6,608 bases of DNA from NCBI GenBank assembly GCA_030824175.1, contig JAVBYH010000191.1, positions 1-6,608 of the forward strand, given 5' to 3'. Below are positions 6,399 through 6,608 of the stretch, in pieces (position 1 is the first letter of the stretch; every line of letters begins with the position of its first letter). The DNA is from Bacteroidota bacterium (GTDB lineage: Bacteria; Bacteroidota; Ignavibacteria; UBA10030; UBA8401). The position numbers were made by a program, and so were the translations under genes. The notes beneath the pieces are model-generated. The model was not told the DNA's origin. It made no database searches and saw only the letters and a program-made list of their open reading frames with translations.

Positions 6399-6608
6399 AT
6401 GAAGAAAATGAGCTGGGGCACGGGCATCGTACTTGTGATCGCGGGATTTTTCCTTGTCATGGGGATCATGATCACCATCGCCATGACGAACTCAACGGAC
6501 CTCGTCACGGACGATTACTACGAAAAAGAGCTGAAGTATCAGGACCGCATCACAAGCCTCCAGAATGCCGCCGGCGTGAAGGACTGCATACGCGTCGTGC
6601 AGGACGGT
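6399..6608 (+). CDS. ccoH: CcoH/FixH, cbb3 oxidase assembly protein (3'-truncated by window edge)
   Basis: Membrane protein needed for assembling cbb3 oxidase; in studied bacteria it contacts CcoN and the assembling complex. The frame from the ATG at 6399 stays open to the last base, giving 70 residues. A short basic N-terminus and the WGTG motif (residues 6-9) lead into one membrane helix (about 8-30). The family hallmark DLVTDDYYEKELKYQDRI (34-51) follows, and the beta-rich periplasmic domain lies beyond the window. AAGG ends 6 nt before the start, a weak ribosome site; an ATG at 6408 is an alternative that would remove three residues. It follows ccoG after a 62-nt gap that contains the hairpin at 6350-6374. 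Confidence 0.93.
   Translation, partial: MKKMSWGTGIVLVIAGFFLVMGIMITIAMTNSTDLVTDDYYEKELKYQDRITSLQNAAGVKDCIRVVQDG

Noticed and set aside
1..6608. tRNA, rRNA, CRISPR array, insertion sequence or a hidden new system
   Set aside because: No cloverleaf, repeat array, transposase or unexplained long stretch is visible; nearly all bases belong to recognised cbb3 oxidase genes.

Overview
The window is one stretch of a cbb3-type cytochrome c oxidase (haem-copper oxidase, C family) operon, all on the + strand. Gene order is ccoI (3' part only), ccoS, a fused ccoN-ccoO, ccoQ, ccoP, ccoG and ccoH (5' part only). Apart from four short gaps (30-71 nt) everything is coding. Both edges cut through genes, so the operon continues in both directions; no regulator, promoter or convincing terminator is inside the window.

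Organism: the DNA is GC-rich (by eye around 60%). The fused CcoN-CcoO, the single-haem CcoP with an extra N-terminal hydrophobic segment, and the I-S-NO-Q-P-G-H order with the maturation genes on both sides of the structural genes are the arrangement I associate with the Bacteroidota/Ignavibacteria (FCB) lineage rather than Proteobacteria, where ccoN and ccoO are separate and CcoP is dihaem. The high GC suggests a GC-rich member of that group. This is inference from architecture; no rRNA or marker gene is present.

Layout: 2-1360 copper-exporting P1B ATPase CcoI (C-terminal half); 1360-1596 small membrane protein CcoS, overlapping ccoI by one base; 1656-3767 CcoNO; 3798-3968 CcoQ; a 71-nt gap with a GC-rich hairpin; 4040-4915 CcoP; 4915-6336 CcoG, again overlapping by one base; a 62-nt gap with a perfect 11-bp hairpin; 6399 to the end CcoH.

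How the genes work together: CcoN carries the haem b / haem b3-CuB site that reduces O2, and the CcoO and CcoP c-type haems feed it electrons. CcoQ is a small stabilising subunit. CcoI, CcoS, CcoG and CcoH are maturation factors: CcoG is a [4Fe-4S] protein that reduces Cu(II), CcoI moves copper across the membrane for CuB, CcoS is needed for cofactor insertion and CcoH for subunit assembly. The cell is thus equipped for respiration at low oxygen. All catalytic and ligand residues I checked are present, so the genes look functional. I found no evidence of a new system; the less routine points are the gene fusion, the single-haem CcoP and the two intercistronic hairpins.
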